From: Myxococcales bacterium
GTDB lineage: Bacteria; Myxococcota; UBA727; VGSZ01
Direction: 5' to 3'
Length of the DNA stretch: 64,000 bases
NCBI GenBank assembly: GCA_023248635.1
Contig: JAHFED010000013.1
Location: 14,266-78,265, forward strand
This document shows, piece by piece, positions 8,401-21,057 of this stretch. A program made the translations under genes and the position numbers. The notes beneath the pieces are model-generated. The model searched no databases, was not told the origin of the DNA, and saw nothing but the letters and a program-made list of their open reading frames with translations. How positions within the stretch are numbered: the first letter of the stretch is position 1; the number at the start of each line of letters is the position of its first letter.

Positions 8401-9764
8401 CAGTTGATCCACTCCGGCTTGACCGTCGTCGCTTTCGTCGATGGGGTTGGCTTGGTCGTCGGCGTCGGCGCCTTGGGCGTCGGCGTCGGCTTCGTCTTTG
8501 GCATCGCCGGCTTGGTCTGTGACGCGACTGCCGTTGCTGAGGGTCGCTTGAGCGACGACGGCGACGGTCCTGCGGCTTTCGCTGGTGAAACGGGCGCAGC
8601 AACCGGATCCGCGGGGCTGGCAGCGGCCGGGGGCGCGGCGGGCAAAGCCGCCACCGACGCAGGCGGATCGTCAGCGGCGAAGGACGAGACCAACGATGCG
8701 ATCGCGACCAACGACAGCAAGACGCCCGCGCCGACGGACGCAACCAACAGCCTGCGCCGGTGAGGCGCAGCAGGGGTCGGGGGCGGGGAGACGAAGACGG
8801 CGGCGGCGTCGGTGGCGAGGGTCTCGCGCCGGGGCGTCTTGGCCGGTGCTCCCGCGTCGGCGATGAGTGCACCGCTGGGGACCGGCCCGGACGTTTCATG
8901 CAGCTGCTCCTCCAGGCGCTGGAGCACGATGGCGATGCTGGGCCGCAGGTCGGGTTCTCGCGACATGAGCGCGACGATCAAGTCGTTGACGTCGTCGGAA
9001 AGATCGGTGGCGTGGTGCTTGGGGGGCGGCGTGACTTCGACGAGTTGACGGAGCGCCATGGCCTGCACGGTCGGGGCCTCGAAAGGAAACACTCCCGTGG
9101 TGAGCTCGTACAAAATGACGCCGAGAGCATAGACGTCGGACTTCGGCGACGCCGGCAGACCGTGCAACTGCTCCGGTGATAGATAGCCGGGCGTGCCCAC
9201 GATGCCGCCAGTTTGGGTCAACCGCTGCGTCTCTTGGGATTCATGGCGCACGATGCCAAAATCGAGCAGCTTCGCGAAGTCGCGGTGGCCGACCGACGTC
9301 GTCATGAAGATATTCTCTGGCTTCAGGTCACGGTGAACCACTCCTCCTTCGTGCACGGCGGCCAACGCCCGCGCGACATGGTGCCCGATGCGCAACGCTC
9401 GCCCCCACGGCATGCGCGGCTGCCCCAGTTCGGCGAGCGCCTTGATCTCCTCGCGCAGCGAGCGGCCGGTCATGAGCTCCATGACGAGGAACAGGTTGCC
9501 GTTGTCGACGCCGCAGTCGAACATCGTGACGACGTTGGGGTGGTTGAGGCTCGCCAGCACGCCGATTTCCCGCTGGAAGCGCAACACCAGATCGGGGGCT
9601 GCGCCGCCTGCGCCCTTGATGACCTTCAAGGCGACGCGCCGGCCGACCGGATGTTGCACCGCGACGTACACAGCGCCCATGCCGCCAGAGGCCAGCTCGC
9701 GCTCAATGACGAAGCGGCCCGCGAACATGGTCCCCAGAAAAGGATCGGCGCCGGTCTCGCTCAT
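8400..9764 (-). CDS. Pkn-type serine/threonine protein kinase, membrane-anchored
   Basis: Hanks-type kinase, 454 residues. All core motifs are visible: glycine loop ELASGGMGAVYVA (about 23-35), ATP lysine K47 in VALKVIK, catalytic HRDLKPEN with D146, DFG at 168-170, and activation-loop end GTPGYLSPEQL. After the kinase domain come a linker, one predicted membrane helix (LLVASVGAGVLLSLVAIASLV) and an extracytoplasmic tail of Pro/Thr/Lys-Pro repeats ending in VKPEWIN, with no PASTA domains. The ATG at 9764 has AGGA 8-11 bases before it; an in-frame ATG at 9812 is an alternative. It heads a unit of four genes joined by stop-start overlaps. The tail may contact the cell wall (inference). Confidence 0.9.
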   Translation of the reverse strand: MSETGADPFLGTMFAGRFVIERELASGGMGAVYVAVQHPVGRRVALKVIKGAGGAAPDLVLRFQREIGVLASLNHPNVVTMFDCGVDNGNLFLVMELMTGRSLREEIKALAELGQPRMPWGRALRIGHHVARALAAVHEGGVVHRDLKPENIFMTTSVGHRDFAKLLDFGIVRHESQETQRLTQTGGIVGTPGYLSPEQLHGLPASPKSDVYALGVILYELTTGVFPFEAPTVQAMALRQLVEVTPPPKHHATDLSDDVNDLIVALMSREPDLRPSIAIVLQRLEEQLHETSGPVPSGALIADAGAPAKTPRRETLATDAAAVFVSPPPTPAAPHRRRLLVASVGAGVLLSLVAIASLVSSFAADDPPASVAALPAAPPAAASPADPVAAPVSPAKAAGPSPSSLKRPSATAVASQTKPAMPKTKPTPTPKAPTPTTKPTPSTKATTVKPEWIN

Positions 9765-10072
9765 GGCCAGATCCTGGGTCCTTGCCTTGGAACCGTCCGC
9801 GAAGCGCAGCATGAGGAGCGGCTTCGACGCCGAAGCCGGCCTCGCATCAGTTCTTCGCCACGACACACCACGATTTCGATTGTACCCAGACTCCGACGGG
9901 CACCCACTTTTCTGGCCTGCCGGCACAACTCGGCACCCACGACGTCGGCCACCGGCCCGCCGGTAGGTGTCTCCCGCGCAGGGCAGCCTCGAGTGGACCG
10001 ACGATCCCGCGCCGGGTGATCCCACCAGCGCATGCCGTCCCCCAGCCCCAAAGTTCTCTGCCCTCAGCACTC

Positions 10073-10089
10073 TGCGACACCGTGTCGCA
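10073..10089. promoter_or_regulatory. Perfect 17-bp palindrome in a long intergenic gap
   Basis: An 8-1-8 inverted repeat, TGCGACAC-C-GTGTCGCA, in the 368-bp gap (9765-10132) between the 3' end of carB and the kinase start. It could be a repressor operator for the leftward kinase operon or part of the carB 3' structure; no T-run follows, so it is not a classical terminator. The rest of the gap shows no convincing gene or promoter. Confidence 0.3.
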
Positions 10090-10132
10090 ACGAGCGGAAC
10101 ATTTGAGGGGCCGCGGGGATGGCGAGCGACGG

Positions 10133-13100
10133 TCAGGGTCGCAGTCGTTCTTGGAGGGAGCGCACCTCGTAGGAGGAGTCACGCAGACGCGTGATGGCCC
10201 GGCTGACAGCGTCGGCGGCAGCGACGGTTGTGTAGTACGAGACGCCCCGCACCAAGGCCTCTCGACGCAGGGGGAAGGAGTCGGCGACGGCTTTGGGGCC
10301 GACCGTGGTGTTGAACACCAGCTGCACACCTCCGGCGGCGAGCTCTTCGAGGATGTGAGGCGATCCTTCGCGCACCTTGTTGACGCGCCGACTCTTCACG
10401 CCTTGTCCATCGAGGAAGCGCCAAGTGCCGCCGGTCGCCACCAGGGAGAACCCAAGCTCCTGCAGCCGACGACAGGCCGGCAAGATCCCCTCTTTGTCGA
10501 TGTCGGCGACGCTAACAAAGGCCGTACCCGACGAGGGCAGACGACTGCCGGCTCCCAGCTGGCTCTTCCAAAACGCGAGATCGGCAGTGTCGTCGATGCC
10601 CATGACCTCGCCCGTGCTCTTCATCTCGGGCCCCAGCAGCACGTCGACGCCTGGAAACTTGATAAAGGGCAACACTGCTTCTTTTACTGCGTAGTGACCA
10701 ATGCCAGCGCGCGTCATTTCTTTGTCGAGTGGACGACCCAGGCTGAGCTCGATTTCGTCGAGGGTCTCACCAGCCTGCAGCCGCGCCGCGATCTTGGCCA
10801 GCGGCGTCCCCGTTGCCTTCGAGGCGAAGGGGACCGTGCGCGAGGCCCGGGGGTTGACCTCGATGACGAACACGCGGTTCCGCCGTACAGCGAATTGCGC
10901 ATTCATCAATCCTTTCACCTGCAACTCGATGGCCAGCTTCCGGGCGGCAGCCGCGATCTCGTCAATGACCGCGATGTCGAGGGAGTGGGGCGGCAAGACG
11001 CAGGCGGAGTCGCCGGAATGGATGCCGGCTTCTTCGATGTGCTCCATGACCCCGCCGATGACCACGCGGTGGCCATCGCAGAGCACGTCGACGTCGACCT
11101 CGGTGGCGCCGTCGAGGAAGCGATCGACCAAGATGGGCCGGTCTTCTGAGGCCATCACCGCGCGCTCGAGGTAGCCGCGCAGGCCGACGACGTCGTGCAC
11201 CAGCTCCATGGCCCTCCCTCCCAACACGTAGCTTGGTCGCAAGAGCACCGGGAACCCGAGCTTCACGGCCAGCTCTTCGCAAGCCTGCGCCGACGTCGCT
11301 GTGCCGCCTGGAGGCTGCAGCAGCCCGAGCTTCTCGACCATCTCGGCCGAGCGCTTGCGATCCTCGGCGCGGTCGATGGCATCGGGGGAGGTGCCGAGCA
11401 CGTTGACGCCATGGGCGAGGAGGCCCCGGCTCAGCTTGAGCGGGGTCTGCCCGCCAAACTGCACGATGACGCCCCAGGGCCCTTCGCGGTCGACGACGTT
11501 GAGCACGTCTTCGAGGGTGAGGGGCTCGAAATAGAGGCGATCACTGGTGTCATAATCCGTCGATACCGTCTCGGGATTGCAGTTGAGCATGATCGTCTCG
11601 TAGCCGCGCTCCTTCAAAGCCCAGGCGGCGTGGACGCAGCAGTAGTCGAACTCGATTCCCTGCCCGATGCGGATGGGTCCTCCGCCGAGAATGAGCACTT
11701 TCTTGTTGGCGGTGGGCAGGGCTTCGTCGTCGACGACGGCCACGTCTTTGCCGTCGGGACCCTGCACATAGAACGGTCGCTCATAGCTGGAATAAAGGTA
11801 GGGTGTGTGTGCGGAGAATTCTCCAGCACAAGTGTCCACACGCTTCATCTGCGGCAGCACCTGCAGGGCCTTTCTGTGGGCGCGCACGGCGTCGGGCGTG
11901 GATGAGACCAGCTGGGCAATGCGGCCATCGGCCAGGCCGCTGCGCTTGGCCGTCCACATCAGCTCGGCGTCGATGGTGGCCAGAGATCGCTGGGTCGCCA
12001 CGCTCTTTTCGACGTCGACGATGCCGCGGATGTTGCTGAGGAACCAGGGATCGATGCCCGTGCGGCGCTGCACTTCTTCGAGGTCGGTGCCGCGGCGAAA
12101 GCACTCCGCGATGAGCCAGGGTCTTTCAGGATTGGGCGTCTCGAGGCGCAGCAAGAGGGCGTCGACGTCGTCTTCGGGGGTCGCGCCACCGGCCTTCTTG
12201 ATGCCCTCGACCTCGAGACCGGCGACACCGATTTCCAGCGAGCGCAGGGCTTTGCCGAAGGCCTCGGGAAAGGTGCGCCCGATGGCCATCGCCTCGCCGA
12301 CGGACTTCATTTGCGTCGTGAGCTTGCGCTCGGCGCCCTTGAACTTCTCGAAGTCGAAGCGGGGGTGTTTGACGACGACGTAGTCGATGCTGGGCTCGAA
12401 GGCGGCTTTGGTCTTTTTGGTGATGTCGTTGTCGATCTCGTCGAGAGTGAAACCGACGGCGCACAAGGCGGCGACCTTGGCGATGGGAAAGCCCGTGGCT
12501 TTGCTGGCAAGGGCCGAGCTGCGCGACACCCGCGGGTTCATTTCGACGACGACGACGCGGCCGTCTTTGGGATTCACGGCGAACTGCACGTTGCTGCCGC
12601 CGGTCTCCACCCCCACCGCGCGCAGAATACGGATGGCGGCGTCGCGCAAGAACTGCACCTCGCGATCGGTCAAGGTTTGGATGGGGGCGACGGTGATCGA
12701 ATCCCCGTTGTGCACTCCCATGGGATCGAGGTTCTCGATGCCGCAGACGATGATGCAATTGTCGTTCTTGTCGCGGACCACCTCGAGCTCGATCTCTTTC
12801 CAACCCGTGAGGCATTCCTCGACGAGGATCTCGCTGGTGGGCGACGCATCGAGCCCGTAGGCGGCGATGGCCAAGAACTCCTCGAGGGTCTTGCCGATGC
12901 CGCCGCCGGCTCCGCCCATGGTGAAAGAGGGCCGGATGACGGCGGGCAAACCGAGCACGTCGATGGCGGCGCGGGCTTCGTTCAGGGTGTGGCAGATGAC
13001 GCTCTTGGCACTGCCGAGGCCAATCTCGTCCATGCACTTCTTGAAGCGCTGGCGGTTCTCGGCCTTATCGATGACACAGGCCTTGGCCCCGATGAGCTCG

Positions 13101-13438
13101 ATACCAAGGCGCTGCAGGGTGCCGTCTTTGTCGAGGGCCATGGCCAGGTTGAGGGCGGTCTGGCCGCCGACGGTGGGCAGCACGGCCGAAGGGCGCTCAC
13201 GCTCGAGGATGCGGGCGACGACGTCGGTGACCAGGGGCTCGATGTAGGTCGCATCGGCCAACTCGGGGTCGGTCATGATGGTCGCGGGGTTGCTGTTGAT
13301 GAGCACCACCCGATAGCCGCAGGCCTTGAGCGCCTTCACCGCCTGGGCGCCGGAGTAGTCGAATTCGGCGGCCTGCCCGATGACGATGGGGCCGCTGCCC
13401 AGCACACAGATCGACTTCAAATCCTCACGCTTGGGCAT
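10133..13438 (-). CDS. carB: Carbamoyl-phosphate synthase large subunit
   Basis: Makes carbamoyl phosphate from glutamine-derived ammonia, bicarbonate and two ATP, for arginine and pyrimidines, in complex with CarA. Its 1101 residues are slightly above the usual 1070-1080. Seen: paired ATP-grasp halves with start motifs [17 protein letters not shown] and [16 protein letters not shown], and the strongly conserved [19 protein letters not shown] and [15 protein letters not shown]. The C-terminal MGS-like allosteric domain begins near [15 protein letters not shown] and contains [12 protein letters not shown] near-perfect ribosome site (AGAGGTGAT) precedes the ATG at 13438. carA is not adjacent. 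Several conserved motifs here use unusually AT-rich synonymous codons (see findings). Confidence 0.97.
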   Translation of the reverse strand: MPKREDLKSICVLGSGPIVIGQAAEFDYSGAQAVKALKACGYRVVLINSNPATIMTDPELADATYIEPLVTDVVARILERERPSAVLPTVGGQTALNLAMALDKDGTLQRLGIELIGAKACVIDKAENRQRFKKCMDEIGLGSAKSVICHTLNEARAAIDVLGLPAVIRPSFTMGGAGGGIGKTLEEFLAIAAYGLDASPTSEILVEECLTGWKEIELEVVRDKNDNCIIVCGIENLDPMGVHNGDSITVAPIQTLTDREVQFLRDAAIRILRAVGVETGGSNVQFAVNPKDGRVVVVEMNPRVSRSSALASKATGFPIAKVAALCAVGFTLDEIDNDITKKTKAAFEPSIDYVVVKHPRFDFEKFKGAERKLTTQMKSVGEAMAIGRTFPEAFGKALRSLEIGVAGLEVEGIKKAGGATPEDDVDALLLRLETPNPERPWLIAECFRRGTDLEEVQRRTGIDPWFLSNIRGIVDVEKSVATQRSLATIDAELMWTAKRSGLADGRIAQLVSSTPDAVRAHRKALQVLPQMKRVDTCAGEFSAHTPYLYSSYERPFYVQGPDGKDVAVVDDEALPTANKKVLILGGGPIRIGQGIEFDYCCVHAAWALKERGYETIMLNCNPETVSTDYDTSDRLYFEPLTLEDVLNVVDREGPWGVIVQFGGQTPLKLSRGLLAHGVNVLGTSPDAIDRAEDRKRSAEMVEKLGLLQPPGGTATSAQACEELAVKLGFPVLLRPSYVLGGRAMELVHDVVGLRGYLERAVMASEDRPILVDRFLDGATEVDVDVLCDGHRVVIGGVMEHIEEAGIHSGDSACVLPPHSLDIAVIDEIAAAARKLAIELQVKGLMNAQFAVRRNRVFVIEVNPRASRTVPFASKATGTPLAKIAARLQAGETLDEIELSLGRPLDKEMTRAGIGHYAVKEAVLPFIKFPGVDVLLGPEMKSTGEVMGIDDTADLAFWKSQLGAGSRLPSSGTAFVSVADIDKEGILPACRRLQELGFSLVATGGTWRFLDGQGVKSRRVNKVREGSPHILEELAAGGVQLVFNTTVGPKAVADSFPLRREALVRGVSYYTTVAAADAVSRAITRLRDSSYEVRSLQERLRP

Positions 13439-13518
13439 GGGAAGCGATCACCTCTTGTGTCCCCGAGCGCAAGCCCCGACGCTGCATCCCTCGTCGTCGC
13501 TGCCCTTGGGAGCCCCAG

Positions 13519-14073
13519 ATGTTGATCGGAGACCGGGTCCAGCTGCGGGGCATCGAGAGGGCCGACCTGCCCACCTTCGTGCGTTGGATGAACGACCCTG
13601 CGATCCGCGGGCTCATCGCGCGCTCGAGCCCTCTGTCGATGGCCGAAGAAGAGCGCTGGTTCGACGCCCTGCTCAAGAGCACCACCGACGTCGTCTTCGC
13701 CATTCAAACAGGATCCCCAGCCCGCATGATCGGCTCCTGCGGCCTGCACAAGATCGACTGGAAGAACCGCAACTGCGCCGTCGGCATCGTCATCGGCGCC
13801 GACGCGGATCGGGGCCACGGCCTGGGCACCGACGCTATGGCCTGCCTGCTGCGCCACGCCTTCGACGACCTCGGGCTCTACCGCGTGGAGCTCGAAGTCT
13901 TTCCCGATAACGCTGCAGCCCTGGCCAGCTACACCCGCTGCGGCTTCGTCGTCGAGGGAACCCGCCGGGGCGCCATCTTCAAAAAAGGCGCGTTCAAGGA
14001 TCTCGTGTTGATGAGCGTCCTCGCCTCTGCACGCAAGCCCGCACCCGGCAAAGCCAAGAAGAGAAAAGCATGA
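13519..14073 (+). CDS. GNAT family N-acetyltransferase
   Basis: A 184-residue acetyl-CoA-dependent acetyltransferase of the RimJ/RimL/SpeG-like branch. Seen: the N-terminal LRGIERADLPTFVRWMNDP typical of that branch, the acetyl-CoA loop DRGHGLGTDAM, and the closing motif FPDNAAALASYTRCGFVVEG. The C-terminus is lysine-rich (KPAPGKAKKRKA). The acceptor cannot be told; family members modify ribosomal protein N-termini, polyamines or antibiotics. It is divergent from carB across 80 bp and overlaps the next gene by ATGA. Confidence 0.9.
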   Translation: MLIGDRVQLRGIERADLPTFVRWMNDPAIRGLIARSSPLSMAEEERWFDALLKSTTDVVFAIQTGSPARMIGSCGLHKIDWKNRNCAVGIVIGADADRGHGLGTDAMACLLRHAFDDLGLYRVELEVFPDNAAALASYTRCGFVVEGTRRGAIFKKGAFKDLVLMSVLASARKPAPGKAKKRKA

Positions 14074-14513
14074 ACCGTCGATCCTTCGTCGTCGTCGCCG
14101 CCGCCGCCACCCTCTCGGGCGGAGCAGCTGGCGCACCGGCAGCAGCACCGAGCTCGCCGATCGACGAGGTCAAGGCGCGCCTGTCCGCCCAACGCGATGC
14201 CTGGAATCGCGGCGATCTCGCGGCTTTCTGTGCTGACTACAGCGACGACTGCCTCTTTCTTTCACCCTCTGGTTTGAGTCGCGGCAAAGCCGAGGTGCTC
14301 GCCCGCTACACCAAGAAATACGGCGCCGCCAAAGAAAGCATGGGCACGCTGTCCTTCGAATTCATCGACGACGAAGTCACCTCCGAGCTGGTGACGCTGG
14401 CCATGCATTGGAATCTTGTTTGGACGGGCAAGCCCGCGGCGAGCGGATTGACCCTCATCGTTTGGCATAAGATGAATGGACAATGGAAGCTCACGCAAGA
14501 CGCTTCGATGTAG
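14070..14513 (+). CDS. SnoaL/DUF4440-like NTF2-fold protein with Tat-type signal
   Basis: A 147-residue exported NTF2-fold protein. The N-terminus NRRSFVVVAAAATLSGGAA looks like a Tat or Sec signal. The mature domain starts with VKARLSAQRDAWNRGDLAAF and has YSDDCLFLSPSG and a closing IVWHKMNGQWKLTQD, the usual NTF2-like pattern in which a small barrel encloses a hydrophobic pocket. No catalytic role can be assigned. Its ATG overlaps the acetyltransferase stop (ATGA), so the two are translationally linked. Only 12 bp separate its stop from the convergent kinase gene. Confidence 0.82.
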   Translation: MNRRSFVVVAAAATLSGGAAGAPAAAPSSPIDEVKARLSAQRDAWNRGDLAAFCADYSDDCLFLSPSGLSRGKAEVLARYTKKYGAAKESMGTLSFEFIDDEVTSELVTLAMHWNLVWTGKPAASGLTLIVWHKMNGQWKLTQDASM

Positions 14514-14525
14514 CAGTAATGGTGG

Positions 14526-18218
<3,693 letters not shown>

Positions 18219-18315
18219 CGAGCTGACCACGATCGGCGATCCGACGGCACCGCCGCAACTACACCGGGCTTGGGCATCCGTCGGGCGTGGCTCGAAGTTT
18301 GATTTAGCCCCAGCC

Positions 18316-20676
18316 ATGTCCAACTCATCGCACCCCGGGGACCGCGAAAACGGCCCGCACCGGCAGGATGGCCCTACCCACCCGTCGCCCTTCGACCTCG
18401 AACACCTCGCGCTGCCCGCCTCGGCGCACGAAGAGACGGCCCCGCCGGCGGTCTCTGCCTGCCCCATGCACCCGGAGGTTCGCAGCGACCATCCCGGCTC
18501 TTGCCCCAAGTGTGGGATGGCTTTGGAGCGGCAGACTACGCAATCGTCGACGCCGCCCTCGACGCCGCCGACGACGTCGCGCACCTGGACTTGTCCGATG
18601 CATCCCGAGGTCGTGCGCAACACGCCGGGCAGCTGCCCGAAGTGCGGGATGGCCCTCGAGCCGACGGCACAGCCGCAGGCGGAGGAAAACCCCGAGCTCA
18701 AGTTCCTGAGCCGACGTCTGTGGGCCTGCGCGGCTTTGACCGTCCCCGTCGTCGTGCTGGCGATGGTTCCCGGTCATTTGCTCACGCGTCTGGCACCATC
18801 GGCGCTCTCATGGATCGAGCTCGCGTCGTCGACGCCTGTGGTGCTCTGGGGTGGCTGGCCCTTCTTTGTGAAGGCCGCGGCATCGGTGAAGAACCGCAGC
18901 CCCAATATGTTCACCCTCATCGCTCTCGGCGTCGGCGTCGCCTGGCTCTACAGCGTCGCCGCCGTGCTCGCTGCCGACCACTTCCCCGCGGGGTTTCGCG
19001 ACCAGCATGGGAGGGTCGGCACCTACTTCGAAGCCGCCGCCGTCATCGTCACGCTGGTGTTGGTTGGACAAGTGCTCGAGCTGCGGGCGCGCAGCCGCAC
19101 CAATGCCGCGGTGAGGCTGCTCCTCGGCCTGGCGCCGAAGACGGCTCGTCGAATTCGTGGAGGCCGCGACGAGGACGTGCCCCTGTCGGATGTGCACATC
19201 GGTGATCACCTGCGCGTTCGCCCCGGCGAGAAGGTACCCGTCGATGGCGTCGTCGTCGAAGGCCGCAGCTTGGTCGACGAATCGATGATCACCGGTGAGC
19301 CGATGCCCGTCGAAAAGGTGGCCCACGAGCGCGTCATCGGCGGCACCGTCAACAGCACCGGTTCGCTGGTCATCACGGCCGAGAAGGTTGGTGCCGACAC
19401 GCTGCTCGCGCAGATCGTGAAGATGGTGGGCGATGCCCAACGCAGCCGGGCACCGGTGCAGAGGCTGGCTGACGTCGTCGCCGCCTTCTTCGTTCCCGTC
19501 GTCGTCGCCGCAGCTGTCGTGACCTTCGTGGTGTGGGCGTTCGTTGGGCCACCGCCCGCCTTGGCTTGGGCGAGCATCAACGCCGTGGCCGTCCTCATCA
19601 TCGCCTGCCCCTGTGCGTTGGGGCTGGCCACGCCGATGTCCATCATGGTCGCGGCGGGCAAGGGCGCGTCTGTGGGCGTGCTCTTCAAGAACGCGGAGGC
19701 CATCGAGACCCTGCGCAAGGTCGACACGCTGGTCTGTGACAAGACCGGCACACTGACGCTCGGCAAGCCGAAGCTCGCGAGCGTGTTGCCGATGAACGGC
19801 TTCGACGAGGCAGCGCTGTTGTCGCTGGTCGGCTCGCTCGAGCAGGGGAGCGAGCACCCACTCGCTGCCGCCCTTGTGGCCGGTGCCCAAGCGCGCGGCG
19901 CTTCCCTCGTCGCTGCCGAGGGCTTCGAGTCCACCACCGGCAAGGGCGTGATGGGCGTTGTGTCGGGACGCTCGGTGGCCGTGGGGAACCGCTCGCTCTT
20001 GTCCCAACTCGGCCTCGACAACGACGTGCTGCTGACGCAGGCCGAGGCCATGCGGATCGAAGGACAGAGCGTCGTCTTCGTCGTCGTCGACGGAACCACG
20101 GCCGGCCTCCTCGGCGTCGCCGATCCGATCAAAGAGACGGCCGTCGAAGCCCTTCGCGCGCTCGTCGACGAGGGTGTTCGTGTGGTGATGCTGTCGGGTG
20201 ACAGCCGCACCACCGCCGAAGCCATCGCGCGGCGCCTCGGCATCAACGAGGTGATCGCCGAGGTGCTCCCTGCCCAAAAGGTCGACGTCATCAAGCGCCT
20301 GCAGAGCGACGGACGCTTCGTCGCCATGGCCGGCGATGGCATCAACGACGCCCCGGCCCTGGCCGCGGCCCAGGTTGGGATCGCCATGGGCACGGGGACC
20401 GACATTGCGATGGAGAGCGCCGACGTCACCCTGGTCAAGGGCGACCTGCAGGGCATCGTGCGAGCACGCCGGCTCAGCAGAGCGACCATGCGCAACATCC
20501 GGCAGAACCTGTTCTTCGCCTTCGTCTACAACGCCGTGGGCGTCCCCGTCGCCGCCGGCGCGCTGTACCCGTTCTTTGGTGTCCTGCTCTCCCCCATGCT
20601 GGCGGCGGCGGCCATGAGCGCGAGCTCCATCTCCGTCATCGCCAACGCGTTGCGCCTTCGTCGCTCGCGCATCTGA
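18316..20676 (+). CDS. copA: Heavy-metal (copper/silver type) P1B ATPase
   Basis: A 786-residue metal-exporting P-type ATPase. The N-terminus has no classical HMA fold but two short metal-binding modules, [16 protein letters not shown], at about residues 49-71 and 93-115. Eight membrane helices are expected; the CPC metal site is in [13 protein letters not shown]. The phosphorylated D475 is in [10 protein letters not shown], the HP locus in [12 protein letters not shown], and the hinge is [13 protein letters not shown]. These features fit Cu+/Ag+ export as in CopA or SilP-like proteins; specificity is inferred. First gene of a rightward efflux operon and divergent from the kinase gene. Confidence 0.92.
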   Translation: MSNSSHPGDRENGPHRQDGPTHPSPFDLEHLALPASAHEETAPPAVSACPMHPEVRSDHPGSCPKCGMALERQTTQSSTPPSTPPTTSRTWTCPMHPEVVRNTPGSCPKCGMALEPTAQPQAEENPELKFLSRRLWACAALTVPVVVLAMVPGHLLTRLAPSALSWIELASSTPVVLWGGWPFFVKAAASVKNRSPNMFTLIALGVGVAWLYSVAAVLAADHFPAGFRDQHGRVGTYFEAAAVIVTLVLVGQVLELRARSRTNAAVRLLLGLAPKTARRIRGGRDEDVPLSDVHIGDHLRVRPGEKVPVDGVVVEGRSLVDESMITGEPMPVEKVAHERVIGGTVNSTGSLVITAEKVGADTLLAQIVKMVGDAQRSRAPVQRLADVVAAFFVPVVVAAAVVTFVVWAFVGPPPALAWASINAVAVLIIACPCALGLATPMSIMVAAGKGASVGVLFKNAEAIETLRKVDTLVCDKTGTLTLGKPKLASVLPMNGFDEAALLSLVGSLEQGSEHPLAAALVAGAQARGASLVAAEGFESTTGKGVMGVVSGRSVAVGNRSLLSQLGLDNDVLLTQAEAMRIEGQSVVFVVVDGTTAGLLGVADPIKETAVEALRALVDEGVRVVMLSGDSRTTAEAIARRLGINEVIAEVLPAQKVDVIKRLQSDGRFVAMAGDGINDAPALAAAQVGIAMGTGTDIAMESADVTLVKGDLQGIVRARRLSRATMRNIRQNLFFAFVYNAVGVPVAAGALYPFFGVLLSPMLAAAAMSASSISVIANALRLRRSRI

Positions 20677-21057
20677 GCACACCTGAGCGCTTCCGCACGA
20701 AGAGATGCGCGGTGTCGCTCATCCGAGCGCCGACCCGTCTCCTTCCACCCTCCCAATCGGTGGCACGCGGCGCGCTCTGCATGCAGCCGAGGTTGCGTTG
20801 CCATCAAGTCCTTCTTCCCTCCACCTCGTCGCCCTGTTCCCGCTTGGGTGCAGTCCTTCAGGCTCAAAGCCCGACGGCAGGTCTGCGGCACACCCCAAGG
20901 CGCAAGCCGATGCGCCCCCCGGGCGACACCGCCCGAATGCAACGGCCGAGCAACCGGCCTTGCAAGAAGGCGTCAATCCGCGCGCAGGGCGCGTCTGCGC
21001 ACCAGGAGTGGACCCCACCACGCGCCACAGGATGCGTGTCGACACGATGAAGTCGGC
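20677..21057 (+). other. Intergenic gap between the two P-type ATPase genes
   Basis: 381 bp without a convincing gene. Open frames exist on both strands (for example 20705-21061), but their translations are Pro/Arg/Ala-rich with no motif or ribosome site. The longer frame joined to the next ATPase gene (from 20848) looks untranslated. No terminator-like hairpin with a T-run is seen, so read-through from copA is possible. Confidence 0.4.

Noticed and set aside
20848-21057. 70-residue N-terminal extension of the P2-type ATPase
   Set aside because: The residues are Arg/Pro/Cys-rich and unlike any ATPase; the ATG at 21058 gives a normal N-terminus.
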